Source: Acrasis kona
Taxonomy: Eukaryota; Heterolobosea; Eutetramitea; Acrasida; Acrasidae
Direction: 5' to 3'
NCBI GenBank assembly: GCA_026419775.2
Contig: JAOPGA020000766.1
Coordinates: 1 to 58,591 of the forward strand
Length of the DNA stretch: 58,591 bases
Part shown: positions 32,501 to 42,906 of the stretch, in pieces
How the letters are laid out: the number at the start of each line of letters is the position of its first letter
Numbering within the stretch: position 1 is the first letter of the stretch
Made by a program: the position numbers and the translations under genes
Notes under the pieces: model-generated
What the model was told of the DNA's origin: nothing
Databases searched by the model: none
What the model saw: the letters and a program-made list of their open reading frames with translations, nothing else

Positions 32501-33146
32501 TGCTGCACATGAACTAGACCTGAATAATAAACTCTTGACTGCAATGTTGGAAACGTACGACAAGGAAAGTAATCAAACAGTCGAACAATACTTGGATATT
32601 ATGTCAAAAGAGAAAACGTATGGTTCCCAAGCTGAGATTATGGCTGCTGCTGAAATTTATAAAGTAAAAATCGTGATCTATCGTAATGGTGTGGAACGTT
32701 CAGCTAACGTTTTTGGTGATAGTTCCGATAAAACTATACACCTTCATCACGATACTGCTACAGAGCATTATGATGTGCTTAAACCGAAGCGAGAGTGTAA
32801 GTCACACACAACACACAAAAGTACTCAACATGTTATTGTAGTGAGCGTTGAATCGAGGAGTGGAGTCGTCATTACCATCAAGAATGGAGGAGATGACTCG
32901 GTCGCATCGCAGATGATTATGTTGCCCAAAAATTTTGAAGATTTGAGGACGTTGATCAAGGACAGGTTTGGTTTTACCAATCTGCCCGTCATTAGCAATG
33001 AGAAATATGCTCTAATCAGAGACATCAACGTCATCTCACGGGATGCAACCATTTTGGCATTCGCCGATGAAGCAAGTCGTGAGAAGGCCAGTAAACAACC
33101 AGGTAATCAGTGGTCAAGAATCCAAACGGGAAATCCTTTACAATAA
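29555..33146 (+). CDS. BRCT - Crinkler-type NTPase/nuclease - OTU protease fusion
   Basis: Four exons (29555-29659, 29695-29839, 29876-32017, 32056-33146) with introns of 35, 36 and 38 bp give 1,160 residues. A BRCT domain (1-84; HGGSISATVTD, YVVLGRRK, FVKDWIEHK) is followed by a P-loop NTPase of the Crinkler type (FVNRET near 115; Walker A PFGAGKTTF near 145; Walker B CIVCFDEVG near 240). A nuclease-like PD-(D/E)xK region comes next (SSWDICF, then FQCKF, about 620-660). Then a UBL-like repeat (VVIIKNG), an OTU cysteine protease (GVPGEGNCLFISI with Cys; YGSQAEIMAAAEIY; HYDVL with His) and a second UBL-like repeat (VVITIKNG). A 45-nt stretch at 32797-32841 could be an optional in-frame intron. 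Probably nuclear; a role in DNA-damage, ubiquitin or genetic-conflict processes is inferred. Confidence 0.8.
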
Positions 33147-33832
33147 AGACCGAGTGATCTTTCGAATAAAAACATGTTTTCTAAAACAAAGAAACAATAA
33201 AATTTGTTTTTACATCATAGATGCATCGAATGTCTCCGCTGTTGGTTGTCAATTTTGAGCTACTCATACTCAATCAACATGTGTGGTATACTCACATATT
33301 CAATATAAATATTAGATTGTTGTCCTAGTATATCCTCTGTAAACTACGCAACTCACAGTGAGACATTGTCGGAATCAAAAGACACTTTCTTTGTCGCGCG
33401 AAGTGAGATTTTTACAGAAGACGTCAAATGTGTTATCCATTGTCTCGAGACAATGAGACGGAAAATAAGAGTTTTATACAGAATCTCAAACAATGCTGTG
33501 CGAAAGGACACTATTGAACATCTCAACAAATTCATGATCACAAATTCTGAGTTCAATGGGAGAAAAAATTTAAAACCAGGTATATGAACATTAAATATTT
33601 CCAGTCATATCACCGATGCAGTGCTTGTTCATATTTGAGGAATACATAATATTAGTATCTTTGGTTTCAATCTCTATTATAAAATAAAGTTCACTAATTT
33701 ATTTGAAAAATATCTAGTTTATACTCCTACACGTGGTGATGTCACATGTTTTCGGTGGACCAAAACGATTAACTTACAATGAATTGATCTTGAAATGATA
33801 GAAACCCGACCTCCGACTCCAAAAAATTAAAA
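33147..33832. other. Intergenic region with possible gene fragment
   Basis: About 690 bases. The frame at 33358-33587 encodes a protein-like stretch (VKCVIHCLETMRRKIRVLYRISNNAVRKDTIEHLNK; not a known domain) and ends at a donor-like GGTATATG. It has no good ATG start and does not splice in frame onto the upstream gene. It may be an orphan exon or remnant. AATAAA signals at 33143 and 33196 probably belong to the upstream gene. Confidence 0.35.
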
Positions 33833-34498
33833 ATGACCAAGATCTCATCATTGGTATCCGAAGAGGTTGTACATTATGTTAGGGCCCATTCTGGTCCCGA
33901 GATTGACATATTAAGGAGGTTACGTGAAGAGACTGCAGAAAAGACCCAAAGATTTAGTGGAATGGTATCAAGTCCAGAACAACAACAATTAATGAAGATC
34001 ATCTTGAAGCTTTATGGGGCAAAGAAGTGCATTGAATTGGGAACATTTACTGGCTATAGTGCTTTGTGCACCGCCCTCACCATTCCAGAAGACGGAATTG
34101 TGATTGCTTGTGATGTATCCGAGGAGTGGACAAGTATAGGAAAGAAGTATTGGAAAGAAGCAGGTGTAGATCATAAAATTGACTTGAGATTGGCACCTGG
34201 CACCGAAACTTTAGATGCCTTGTTAGAGAAGGAAGCTGGTACATTTGACTATGCTTTTATTGATGCCGATAAAGTCGGCTATGACTCTTATTATGAGAGA
34301 TGTTTAAAATTGGTGCGTAAGAATGGACTCATAGCCATCGACAATGTACTTTGGTCCGGAAAAGTTCTTGACGAAAGTGTAAATGATGACGATACCGTCG
34401 CTTTGAAGGCACTTAATGAGAAAATAAAGAGCGATGATAGAGTTGAGGTGGCCATGACAACAATTTCAGATGGTGTCACATTTTTGTTGGTCAAATAA
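33833..34498 (+). CDS. Class I SAM O-methyltransferase (caffeoyl-CoA OMT/COMTD1 family)
   Basis: 221 residues in one exon. The family signature is clear: an SPEQQQLM motif, the SAM-binding KKCIELGTFTGYSALCTALTIPEDG (motif I, about 62-85), IDADKVGYDSYYE with the metal-binding Asp, and NGLIAIDNVLWSGKV with the second Asp-Asn pair. These enzymes need a divalent metal and transfer a methyl group from SAM to catechol-type hydroxyls, usually in the cytosol. Length matches bacterial and protist members. COMT-like proteins of this type occur widely in bacteria, so a bacterial origin is possible, but no base-composition break is evident. Confidence 0.93.
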   Translation: MTKISSLVSEEVVHYVRAHSGPEIDILRRLREETAEKTQRFSGMVSSPEQQQLMKIILKLYGAKKCIELGTFTGYSALCTALTIPEDGIVIACDVSEEWTSIGKKYWKEAGVDHKIDLRLAPGTETLDALLEKEAGTFDYAFIDADKVGYDSYYERCLKLVRKNGLIAIDNVLWSGKVLDESVNDDDTVALKALNEKIKSDDRVEVAMTTISDGVTFLLVK

Positions 34499-34674
34499 AA
34501 TTACTTTAATTGATCCGTCGGGTTTTCATGTGTTTTTAATGTGGACGGATGACGTCTTCATGCACGGATTGTGATTGTGTTTGTGCATTACTTTTGTAAT
34601 AAATAGTCAACTCTTCTCGAACAGATGTTTGCGTAAAGAAGATATTAGAACAGAGTAGATCAGAATGAAATAAT

Positions 34675-35217
34675 TTATTTATTATTTGTACAAGTTTCTT
34701 TGATTGATTCTGGTAACTCAAACTCCCTCAAGTCTGGACTTTTATCCGAAACAATCTCATAGTATTGCGGATATTCACCGTCGGTATCTAATCTCACCGG
34801 CAATGTTGTTTTGGAATCAATCCACATTGTTATATTAACCTCTTTGTTGTACCATTTATCAACTATATGGTCACGCATTGTCGTGACACCAACAAATGTC
34901 GCATTAGTGAATATGGGTGTTTTAAAGAGGTTCTCTTGTGCTTGTCTTTTCAGGCACGTAACCAAATCCCCTTGGTCATATACAAGAACATATTCAACAT
35001 CTGCCTTATAGTCAACATAGCTTTGTGTTTGATCAACATAATTGTCTATGCGAATGCGTTCGTTGACTGCATCTCCGAATTGCTTAGCACAGCGAGGACG
35101 ATCCTCCAGTCCAATGTATGCAACGAAACTACCATACACATTTGGTTTGTATGCAGGTTTGGTGCAATAGACGAGCGCGATTATTAAAAGGAACGTGGTC
35201 GTTGAGGATGAAATCAT
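34675..35217 (-). CDS. Secreted protein, possibly ependymin/LolA-like (180 aa)
   Basis: 180 residues with a signal peptide (SSSTTTFLLIIALVYCTKP). The mature part alternates short hydrophobic beta-like stretches (YVDYKADVEYVLVYDQGD, ITMWIDSKTTLPVRLD) with four cysteines and one clear N-glycosylation sequence (NAT). The strand pattern, with a Cys after the YVLVYD strand and a W-D-x-x-x-x-x-PVR hairpin, recalls ependymin-related and LolA-fold lipid-binding proteins. This is only a shape-level resemblance. It is probably extracellular or lysosomal. It is convergent with the O-methyltransferase gene and upstream of the TMC-like gene. Confidence 0.65.
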   Translation of the reverse strand: MISSSTTTFLLIIALVYCTKPAYKPNVYGSFVAYIGLEDRPRCAKQFGDAVNERIRIDNYVDQTQSYVDYKADVEYVLVYDQGDLVTCLKRQAQENLFKTPIFTNATFVGVTTMRDHIVDKWYNKEVNITMWIDSKTTLPVRLDTDGEYPQYYEIVSDKSPDLREFELPESIKETCTNNK

Positions 35218-35398
35218 TTTTTGAGTTGAGTAACCTTACAACAAGTCATCAATCACACTCAAATTTTGTTTTAATTTCATTTTTATTCTAATGTGAGCAT
35301 TGTATTGTTGGTCTTGCATTGATGACTTTTGTCGTAAGATCCCAATAAAAAGAAAAAACAGGATATTTATCCCACCTCGTCCTATTATCAACCATCAA

Positions 35399-37123
35399 TT
35401 ATGAGATTGTCATATTTGTGAATGTCATAGTAGTGTTTGATGCAGTTGAATTACCTCCAAATAAATAAGGGAAAATAATACTGGAATATGATGGGAGAAA
35501 ACCGGCTCCTGGAGCTCCTACTAGTATTTTGCACTGAGAGTTGTAGCATGAGCTATTTCCGTCTCCCTTTTGCTGGTTGCACCAAAAATAACCAATGAGT
35601 TGATAAAGACTACCACCTCCATAATTAAATATTGATACCACCGCCACAACTATCAAAAGAAAACTCACTAAGCTCTTTATTGAACCTAGTGTCTTTGGTG
35701 GCCTCTTGCAAATAAAAAGTAGTTTTAATTTTATCAAATACATCTCAATGACTCCTATTATAAGGTACATGAGAGAAATTAATGGGAACGCTACCATTCC
35801 ACAATATAATATGTACAGTTTGTACACTGCGAACAAATACAGATCACAAACATCAAAATCTGGTCGAATATCTTCGTCAGATCCTTCATTAGATCCGTAG
35901 TGCTTCTTTATTTTGTAAATGAGAAGTGGAGCTAGAATATCTGCTAAAACAACAGCAACAAAATCTAATATCATCTGAATAATGTATTGATTACCGAGCA
36001 CATTGATGATACAAGGCACTGAGAAGAATCCCTTCACTCCACCCAATAAATAAATATTTAATAATCTGAACACAATAATTTTAAACGAATTATGAATTCT
36101 AAAATGAGACCATGTGTGGTGCTTCTCAAATTGAGTCAACTTTAAACTTATCAACGTGTAGATAACGTTGATAACACTTATAACAACTGATATACATAGG
36201 GATATTGGAGTCAATATAAATTGGTTTGTAGCAATGTATGATCCTGTTGGTCCCGCCACAGTGTACAGAACTGTAAAATTTTGTACAACAGTGAGGCAAA
36301 TCGTTACAACCAGCTGAAACAGCAGGAGAAACACAAAAATTCCATACGTTAAAGTGAATCTTAGTAGACGTTGTCTAAAAGTAACGTCAACGTTGGCTTT
36401 GATGATGTTGTCCTCATCATCTACAAATCGCTCCTCGCAATCAAACTCTCCTCTTTTATCAAATTGTTTCTTTGTCAAGAACCAATAAAAAGGACCAAGC
36501 AGCAGCGTTAATAAAATACAAAAAAAATTAGTAGACCGCCAGACCCATACAATCGAGGGACTAAAGTCAGAGGAGTAAAACATATTAGGTAGCACTCCTT
36601 TGGCTATTGCCATAAACCCTTGGTCTCCTCTAAAAATTTCATAAGAACCTACAGCAATGTACGTAACAACATTTGCAATCTGCACAACGGTAAATATCGA
36701 AGCCAGGAATAACAGGAGAATGTGAAAATTAAAATAAAGTCTAATGCTTAATCCATACTCCTCCTCTATTAAATTCCATGAACATGTAAACGATGGTCTC
36801 GTTCTAACGTGCTCGTCTATTACTTTCTCGACTTCTTCGACTTTTTCTGGTCCACTCGGAACGATAAAAGGTTGCCCCTTTTCAGTGTGGACTACTCGAA
36901 ATCCCTCTGGTGGTTTTAGAGATATTCTGTTTCGAAATGGTTTAAGACCTGCAGCTCCTGAGCTCCAAAATGAATCTGTCGCGCCATCGAACGAGTACAC
37001 TGATTTGTGTTTGCTTTGTGTTTGTGTTTGTGTGGGTGCTGCACTTATCCAACGATGAGAGCGACGTGTATCGGTATTACCAGCGACTTGAGGATTAAGC
37101 TGACCCTTCGTAGTTCCAGTCAT
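35399..37123 (-). CDS. Multi-pass membrane protein, TMC-like
   Basis: 574 residues in one exon. The N-terminal 130 residues are soluble, then about nine transmembrane helices follow (first near 140-165). Two stretches resemble the TMC/anoctamin superfamily: LTQFEKHHTWSHFRIHNSFK followed by IIVFRLLNIYLL before one helix, and CIINVLGNQYIIQMILDFVAVV, like the TMC pattern C-x-x-x-x-x-G-Q-x-x-x-x-x-x-x-DF. The C-terminus carries many N-glycosylation sequences (NSS, NST, NTT, NMT) and so should be outside or luminal. TMC proteins are ion channels or scramblase-like and include mechanotransduction channels. The match is by motif memory; another polytopic family remains possible. Confidence 0.6.
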   Translation of the reverse strand: MTGTTKGQLNPQVAGNTDTRRSHRWISAAPTQTQTQSKHKSVYSFDGATDSFWSSGAAGLKPFRNRISLKPPEGFRVVHTEKGQPFIVPSGPEKVEEVEKVIDEHVRTRPSFTCSWNLIEEEYGLSIRLYFNFHILLLFLASIFTVVQIANVVTYIAVGSYEIFRGDQGFMAIAKGVLPNMFYSSDFSPSIVWVWRSTNFFCILLTLLLGPFYWFLTKKQFDKRGEFDCEERFVDDEDNIIKANVDVTFRQRLLRFTLTYGIFVFLLLFQLVVTICLTVVQNFTVLYTVAGPTGSYIATNQFILTPISLCISVVISVINVIYTLISLKLTQFEKHHTWSHFRIHNSFKIIVFRLLNIYLLGGVKGFFSVPCIINVLGNQYIIQMILDFVAVVLADILAPLLIYKIKKHYGSNEGSDEDIRPDFDVCDLYLFAVYKLYILYCGMVAFPLISLMYLIIGVIEMYLIKLKLLFICKRPPKTLGSIKSLVSFLLIVVAVVSIFNYGGGSLYQLIGYFWCNQQKGDGNSSCYNSQCKILVGAPGAGFLPSYSSIIFPYLFGGNSTASNTTMTFTNMTIS

Positions 37124-37336
37124 AGTCTATTTTAAAGTAATTTACACAACTATGGTAATATTAAAAATATACTAATTAGATTCGAATCGAGCTTTCTACT
37201 TCGAAAAATCGTTTACAATTTTACAACCAGTAAACCATACCAACGACAGAAGAAGAAGAACGAGAATGATGATTTGAACAAGAGAGATAAAGTTACACTT
37301 TACATTTTATTCACAAGATTAAGTGTGCTCTAATAA

Positions 37337-37939
37337 CTACCTTCTTCGTGTATTCAATTTATGTTTAACCATGTAAGTAACCCTTGCAACCCACATTGTG
37401 GCGGCTTTTGCTGTAATCAAGGCTAAAAGTCCACAAAGTAAAACATCACTATAATTTATACCTTTTGTAGGAACCAAACATGCTGCTTGTGGTCGTTTAG
37501 GATTATAGTAAACAAGAACTTCTTGACCAATTCTAACTTGAACCTCAATGTCCTCTGGATCAGCTCCGAATGGTGGCAATATCCGTCTTGATATTGAAAA
37601 ACTCTTATAATACTGATTTCCTACTCGGTATTTATATAAAATGTCATTTACAGTCCTGCGGCCATGCGTAGCACCAGTTATAACTCCAGTAACAGTTGGC
37701 CACGAATGAGATTCCGCATATTCAGATACACGAAGATAAGTAGTGTATAATGCAAATCCTGTGCCAAGTGCAAAGACACCTGATAATACCATTATTGTAG
37801 CATGGTCTGAATAAGTATCGTCCTTGTAAGTGTTTTTGCGGTTGTTAGAGGCTACTTTCTTCATAAAATCCCTTGGCCATATTGAAAGATGCCTTCTTGT
37901 TGCAACATAATTTCCAACTCGGTTGAGTCCTCTTATCAT
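37337..37939 (-). CDS. DUF3592-domain membrane protein
   Basis: 200 residues from the ATG at 37939. The N-terminus (MIRGLNRVGNYVATRRHLSIWPR) is basic and free of acids, like a mitochondrial targeting sequence. One membrane helix lies at about 50-68. The DUF3592 core follows: SWPTVTGVITGATHGRR, LYKYRVGNQYYKS and VLVYYNPKRPQAACLVP, then a second helix (VLLCGLLALITAKAATMW). DUF3592 proteins are small membrane proteins with a beta domain between two helices; no activity is established. A mitochondrial inner or outer membrane location is inferred from the presequence. Confidence 0.75.
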   Translation of the reverse strand: MIRGLNRVGNYVATRRHLSIWPRDFMKKVASNNRKNTYKDDTYSDHATIMVLSGVFALGTGFALYTTYLRVSEYAESHSWPTVTGVITGATHGRRTVNDILYKYRVGNQYYKSFSISRRILPPFGADPEDIEVQVRIGQEVLVYYNPKRPQAACLVPTKGINYSDVLLCGLLALITAKAATMWVARVTYMVKHKLNTRRR

Positions 37940-38187
37940 ATTTTTTTGTAATAGTCGGATCAACTCAGGTCTTTGATTCTTGACCAGAATGATTGTTGTT
38001 GTTTTCCCTACCTGTACGGCAGTGCATAAAAGCTAAAATAAATTGAACGAAAAATGTATTAAATTACTCTCTTAACTCTCCTCGTCCGGAATTGTCATTG
38101 TAAATATTTTCATCATGTTACTGGACATGTCAATCGCTTTAAAGTGCCATCCGTTTTGTCGAAACTATTAATAATCTTGAAAAAAAG

Positions 38188-39902
38188 ATGCTTTTGGACT
38201 TGTTGGCAGTGTTGGTGAGCATTGCAGTAACTGGTGTGAATTCGGACTCATCTGCCAATTACATTTACACTTATGCAGGATTTGGCTCAGGAGACTCTGG
38301 TGCAGCAGGACCAGCTAACATGGCAAAGCTTCGAAGTCCCGTCGCCTTTGCACTAGACTCCAGTAACAGTCGATTGTACTTCTCGGACTACTACAACAAC
38401 AAAGTAAAGTACATCAACACCAACACCGGATACATTTATGACTTTGCAACCGGTTTTAAAGGACCGTGGGGCCTAGCACTTGACAACAAAAACAACCTAG
38501 TTTACGTTGCGGATGCCGAAAACCATGTAGTAAAGGTCATCAACAGGACTTCAGGAATCACAAGTATCTTCGCCGGCACATTGGGTGTGAGTGGCACCAC
38601 CGGCGACAATGGACTTGTGAATGCATCGCGCTTGAATTATCCAAACTTAATGTCCTTGGATAGTATTAACAACGTTTTGTACATTGTTGACCAAGGCAAC
38701 AATAAAATAAGAGCAGTGAACATGACCTCCCGCATCATATCTACTTTCGCAGGTAATGGTACCAGTGGTTTCTCTGGCGATGGAGATTTAGCAACAAGAG
38801 CTTCTCTACAATATCCATCTGGTCTATTTGTCGATAACATAAACAATCTTGTTTATATAGGAGATGGACTCAACAGAAGGATCAGAGTGGTAAACACACT
38901 CACAAACATCATTCGCACGTTCGCAGGTAACTCTAGTTCAGGTTACTCTGGTGATGGAGGAAATTATACTTTGGCTCAGTTTAAATTAGTCGGTAGCATT
39001 TTGGTAGTCAATAACACAATGTACGCTGTAGATCAAGAAGCTCACAACATTAGATCGATTGATCTCAGCACTGGCATCATAAACACATTTGCAGGTGTTG
39101 GAGGAGAAGTTGGCTACAAGAATGATGGTTACCCGGCAAATACAGCTTTGTTTAATCGCCCAATCGACATTGTAGTCGATAATAAAAAAGGTGTAATGTA
39201 TGTAGCTGACTTTTACAATGGCGTAATTCGAATGATTACACTTAATAAAAAACCATCACTAGATACTGTCGCTCCTCCAAGTACTTCTTCTTCTCTTGTA
39301 CTTACATTTAATGTTGATGACTATAATTTTGGTGTATACTTAAACGGTTATCAAGTGGTGGGCAGGACACTTGGAGGTCAGTACAAAACTATACCTTTGC
39401 AGCATCGAATGGAGATGTTTTGGCAATGTTTGCTTACAACGGAGGCGCAGCAGCACAGATTTGTGCACAAGTTACTGACAAGTCCAACAACATTATTTCG
39501 CTAACAAGTGCGGACTGGATGTGCACTTCTAATATAAATGCAGATCTTTCTAATGATTTTACTGGATATTCACCTGCTGTTGTATTAGGTTACAACAATG
39601 GAGTAGGAGTCGCTGCATGGGATCCTGTTAGTAGTATAAATAGTACAGCTGCACGTATATGGTGGAGTACCACCTATGGTCTCTATAGCATTTGTAAAAC
39701 TACATTATCAAATATACCTTCTATTACTACCCCTGCACCTTCACCTACTGCACCTCCTGCACCTGGCGCTCCTGAGACAACCAGACCTACAGTCAGAGTA
39801 CCAACGCCAACACCTTCTGTGAATTCAGTACCTGCTACTTTGAAGAGTGGTGCAATGATGGCGTTGTTTTTGGCAGTGGTGAGTACTGCATTATTGGTTT
39901 GA
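38188..39902 (+). CDS. Secreted NHL-repeat beta-propeller protein, GPI-like tail
   Basis: The signal peptide (MLLDLLAVLVSIAVTGVNS) is followed by at least six NHL repeats (LYFSDYYNNKVKYI, VYVADAENHVVKVI, LYIVDQGNNKIRAVN and so on) with the TFAGNGTSGFSGDGD signature between blades. Many N-glycosylation sites are seen. A Cys-containing domain (NGDVLAMFAYNGGAAAQICAQV) follows, then a Pro/Thr stalk and a hydrophobic C-terminus (MALFLAVVSTALLV) suited to a GPI anchor. Such proteins are abundant surface or secreted propellers in amoebae. The two parts are in different frames around 39380-39410: candidate 26 or 56 bp introns ending at the AG at 39405, or a single-base error in the AAAA run near 39386, would join them. 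About 560-570 residues in all. Confidence 0.8.
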
Positions 39903-40085
39903 TTCAGATGTGACGAATAAATCATAGTAACTTGCGAAAGTCATCCTCTTCATCGTTTTTTTCATAAAATTTAATTGTCACCATCCTCACGATTATACTA
40001 ATATTTAGTGTTAGAGTACTTGTGCTCTGAGCAACTCGCAAATTCTCATTGAAGTTGATGGATTTTACTCAACTTAATAAATTGA

Positions 40086-42880
40086 ATGTCGTTGTCTGTT
40101 TTAAAGTTCGATGAGAACACACTCAGTACAAATGAGGGATGGAAGTATATGGAGCAGATTATTCTTGATAAACACATAAAATCCAATGAGAATGTATTGG
40201 TTGTATTTTCTCACCTTGAAGACGACCGAGAGACTTTTTCACAATTGATTGAGGAAGCATGCCGAGTTACCTCCATCAAAGATAGACAAAAACTAGTTGC
40301 ACAACATGGAAGAAGCAGAGGAGTTCAATTTGAAGACGATTATGAAGAAGATAGCTTTTTTGATGGTAGTAGAGATTGGATGGACAAGATCTTTGAACTG
40401 GCTTCCAGTCTTAATTTAGGGGAAAAAATCAACTCAAAATCTTGGGAAAACATTGATAACGTAGATCAATCAAATTACACTGAAAATCAATTAGAAGTTT
40501 ATTATTTGATGAGAAGTGTTCAACAAACTTTTCTTGGTATAGCACTTATAAATGACAGATCCATTGATGCAGTCTTATCCATCTTATTGTCAATATCTAG
40601 GTACTTTGAAAATTATTTTCCGAAACTAACATTCAAAGCGAGATAGTATCACGAATGGCCTTGATGTATTTCGAATCTTGCGGCATGACAGATGCCATCC
40701 TCATGGATGATGAGACTACACAGTTACAATCATGGTTGACCATTTCGCCAGCAGTCAAGCCCAACACACCTCAACTTAATGCACACGTGGGAACCGCACA
40801 ACTTACAGCATCCTTAATACATTCAGGAGTAGTGTCTCATGAAAACGTCCAAGTTGAGTTTTTTGTAGATGATTCTTGGGGTCTCTTCACAAGTCACATT
40901 CCAGCCAACAGACCTTTTGACTCCTCTAGACTAATCAAAAAAATGTCGCATGATGAAGCCTTGGAGATCGCAGCCACCAACTCACACAATGCACTTCACA
41001 CAGATGCCATTCGTATCTTACAGTAAGTCAGCATTTTTCATCATTTTTAAGTTTTTATTAGGGATAACAAAATTGATCTCCTCATCAAGTCGGTTAAACT
41101 TTTAAAACAAAATCCGGAGTGCAAGGAAGGAACCCGCATCACTAATGTTGCCAACAATGAACCTAGAGCTACTTGCTTGTGTTTGAGGCCAGGAATCATT
41201 TTAATTTCAATTGACTCTCTTGAGATGTGGAAAAGAATTGGTTTCTTGGGTGATGTATTCTCAACTTTTAAAAAAAATAAACTAAGTGTTGATTTTGTCA
41301 CGACTTCCGAAGCAAACGTCACTTTGACGTTGGATCTTGATGACAATCAACTTGATCTTGAAAAGTTAGAATCTTATATGAATGAAATCCGGTCCATGAA
41401 TTGTCGTGTTACCATAAAGTCTCCTTGTACTGCGATCTCTTTGGTAGGAAGAAGGGTTGCGCAGAGGCTTAGCGAAGCACTTGAAGTTTTCAACAAACAC
41501 TCTTCTGTATGTGTACATTTAATTTCACAGTCAGCGAGTGATGTAAATTTAACTTTTATTGTAAACCAGAGCGATGCTGAGAGGATGATACATGAAATCC
41601 ATGATGCAATCTTTGGATCAGTTTCACAAGAGGATACTTTGGGTCCGAGATTTGGCAGCTTGTTGACTCCTTATGCCGTTGAAAGCGACCTTGTAAACCA
41701 TGTTAGTGGACCTGATGTATGGTGGCGCCAAAAGCGTGGAGAGTTGTTGTGTTTAATGATGGAAAAGTCTCCTCCTCAACCTCTGTACGTGTATGATTCC
41801 GAACATTTGACTCATCGTGCTCGTTCAGTCATGTCTACTTTTCATAACAATAAACAAATTGATGCAAGTGTGTATTATGCAATCAAGGCCAATTCTAATC
41901 CTAACATTCTTCAAATCTTTTATAATGAAGGTTTAGGATTCGAATGTGTTTCCATAGAAGAGGTTAATCTTATATTAGAATTGTTCCCAAGTATCAACAG
42001 AAGAAATAGAATTTTATTCACTCCTAATTTTGCTCCTAGACATGAATATGAAACTGCCATATCACTTGGTGTCCGTTTGACTCTTGATAACATTTATCCT
42101 TTGCAATGTTGGACAGACTTGTTTGTTGGTACCGGAATCATGTTAAGAATTGACCCTGGACAAGGAAAGGGTCATCATGAAAAAGTAAACACTGCAGGTA
42201 AACAATCAAAGTTTGGTATTCATGTTAGCGATATTGCTTGGGTAAGACTAATCTGTCAAGACAATAATATTGTAGTTGAAGGACTCCACGCCCATCTTGG
42301 TAGTGGAATTACAGACAATGCATCTTTATGGAGCGAAACTGCTCATTTCTTGTATGATCTTGCAGAGACACATTTCCCAAATTCTTATTTAATAAACGTT
42401 GGTGGTGGCTTTGGTGTTCCTCAAAAACCCACTGATGTTGTTCTTGATATTGTTGAAGTCTCAAGAGGTTTGGCTCAATTCAAGAGACAGCATCCTGCCG
42501 TACAACTAATGATGGAACCTGGTAGGTACATGGTTGCAGAGAGCGGCGTTATATTATCTAATGTCACACAAATTAAAAGCAAAGACGACTACCACTTCTT
42601 AGGACTTGATGTAGGTATGAATTCTCTCATCAGACCAAGTCTTTACAACGCACACCATGATGTCTTCAACCTCACCAAGAACGAATCCAATCCCGATCAA
42701 ACTCAAACATACCAAATCGTGGGGCCCATCTGTGAGAGCGGAGATGTGATTGGAAAAGATCGGGTACTACCCATCACTCACGGTCAAGACATTATAGTAA
42801 TATGCACAGCAGGTGCTTATGGATATTCAATGGGCAGCAAATACAACATGAGACCAATAGCAGAACAAGTCATCATATAA
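40086..42880 (+). CDS. Aspartokinase-like / diaminopimelate decarboxylase fusion
   Basis: Three exons (40086-40600, 40639-41022, 41062-42880), introns 38 and 39 bp, 905 residues. The layout is that of bacterial bifunctional LysAC: an aspartokinase catalytic region (1-300), two ACT repeats (about 330-480) and DAP decarboxylase (about 500-905). The decarboxylase is intact: PLP lysine in YAIKANSNPN, GLHAHLGSGI, NVGGGFGVP, MEPGRYMVAESG, GPICESGDVIG and AGAYGYSMGSKYN. It would make lysine from meso-DAP. The kinase part keeps the fold landmarks (SVLKF, SEIVSRMALMYF, SHDEALEIAATNSHNALH) but KFGGTS reads KFDENT and GRGGSD is missing, so it is probably catalytically dead. A bacterial source is likely; the spliceosomal introns show domestication. 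Confidence 0.9.
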
Positions 42881-42906
42881 TAATAAAATTTACAAGTTTA
42901 TTTACA

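Noticed and set aside
33102-33587. Joining the frame at 33358-33587 to the large BRCT-OTU gene by a roughly 255 bp intron
   Set aside because: The phase does not match, the intron would be far longer than the others, and poly(A) signals lie between.
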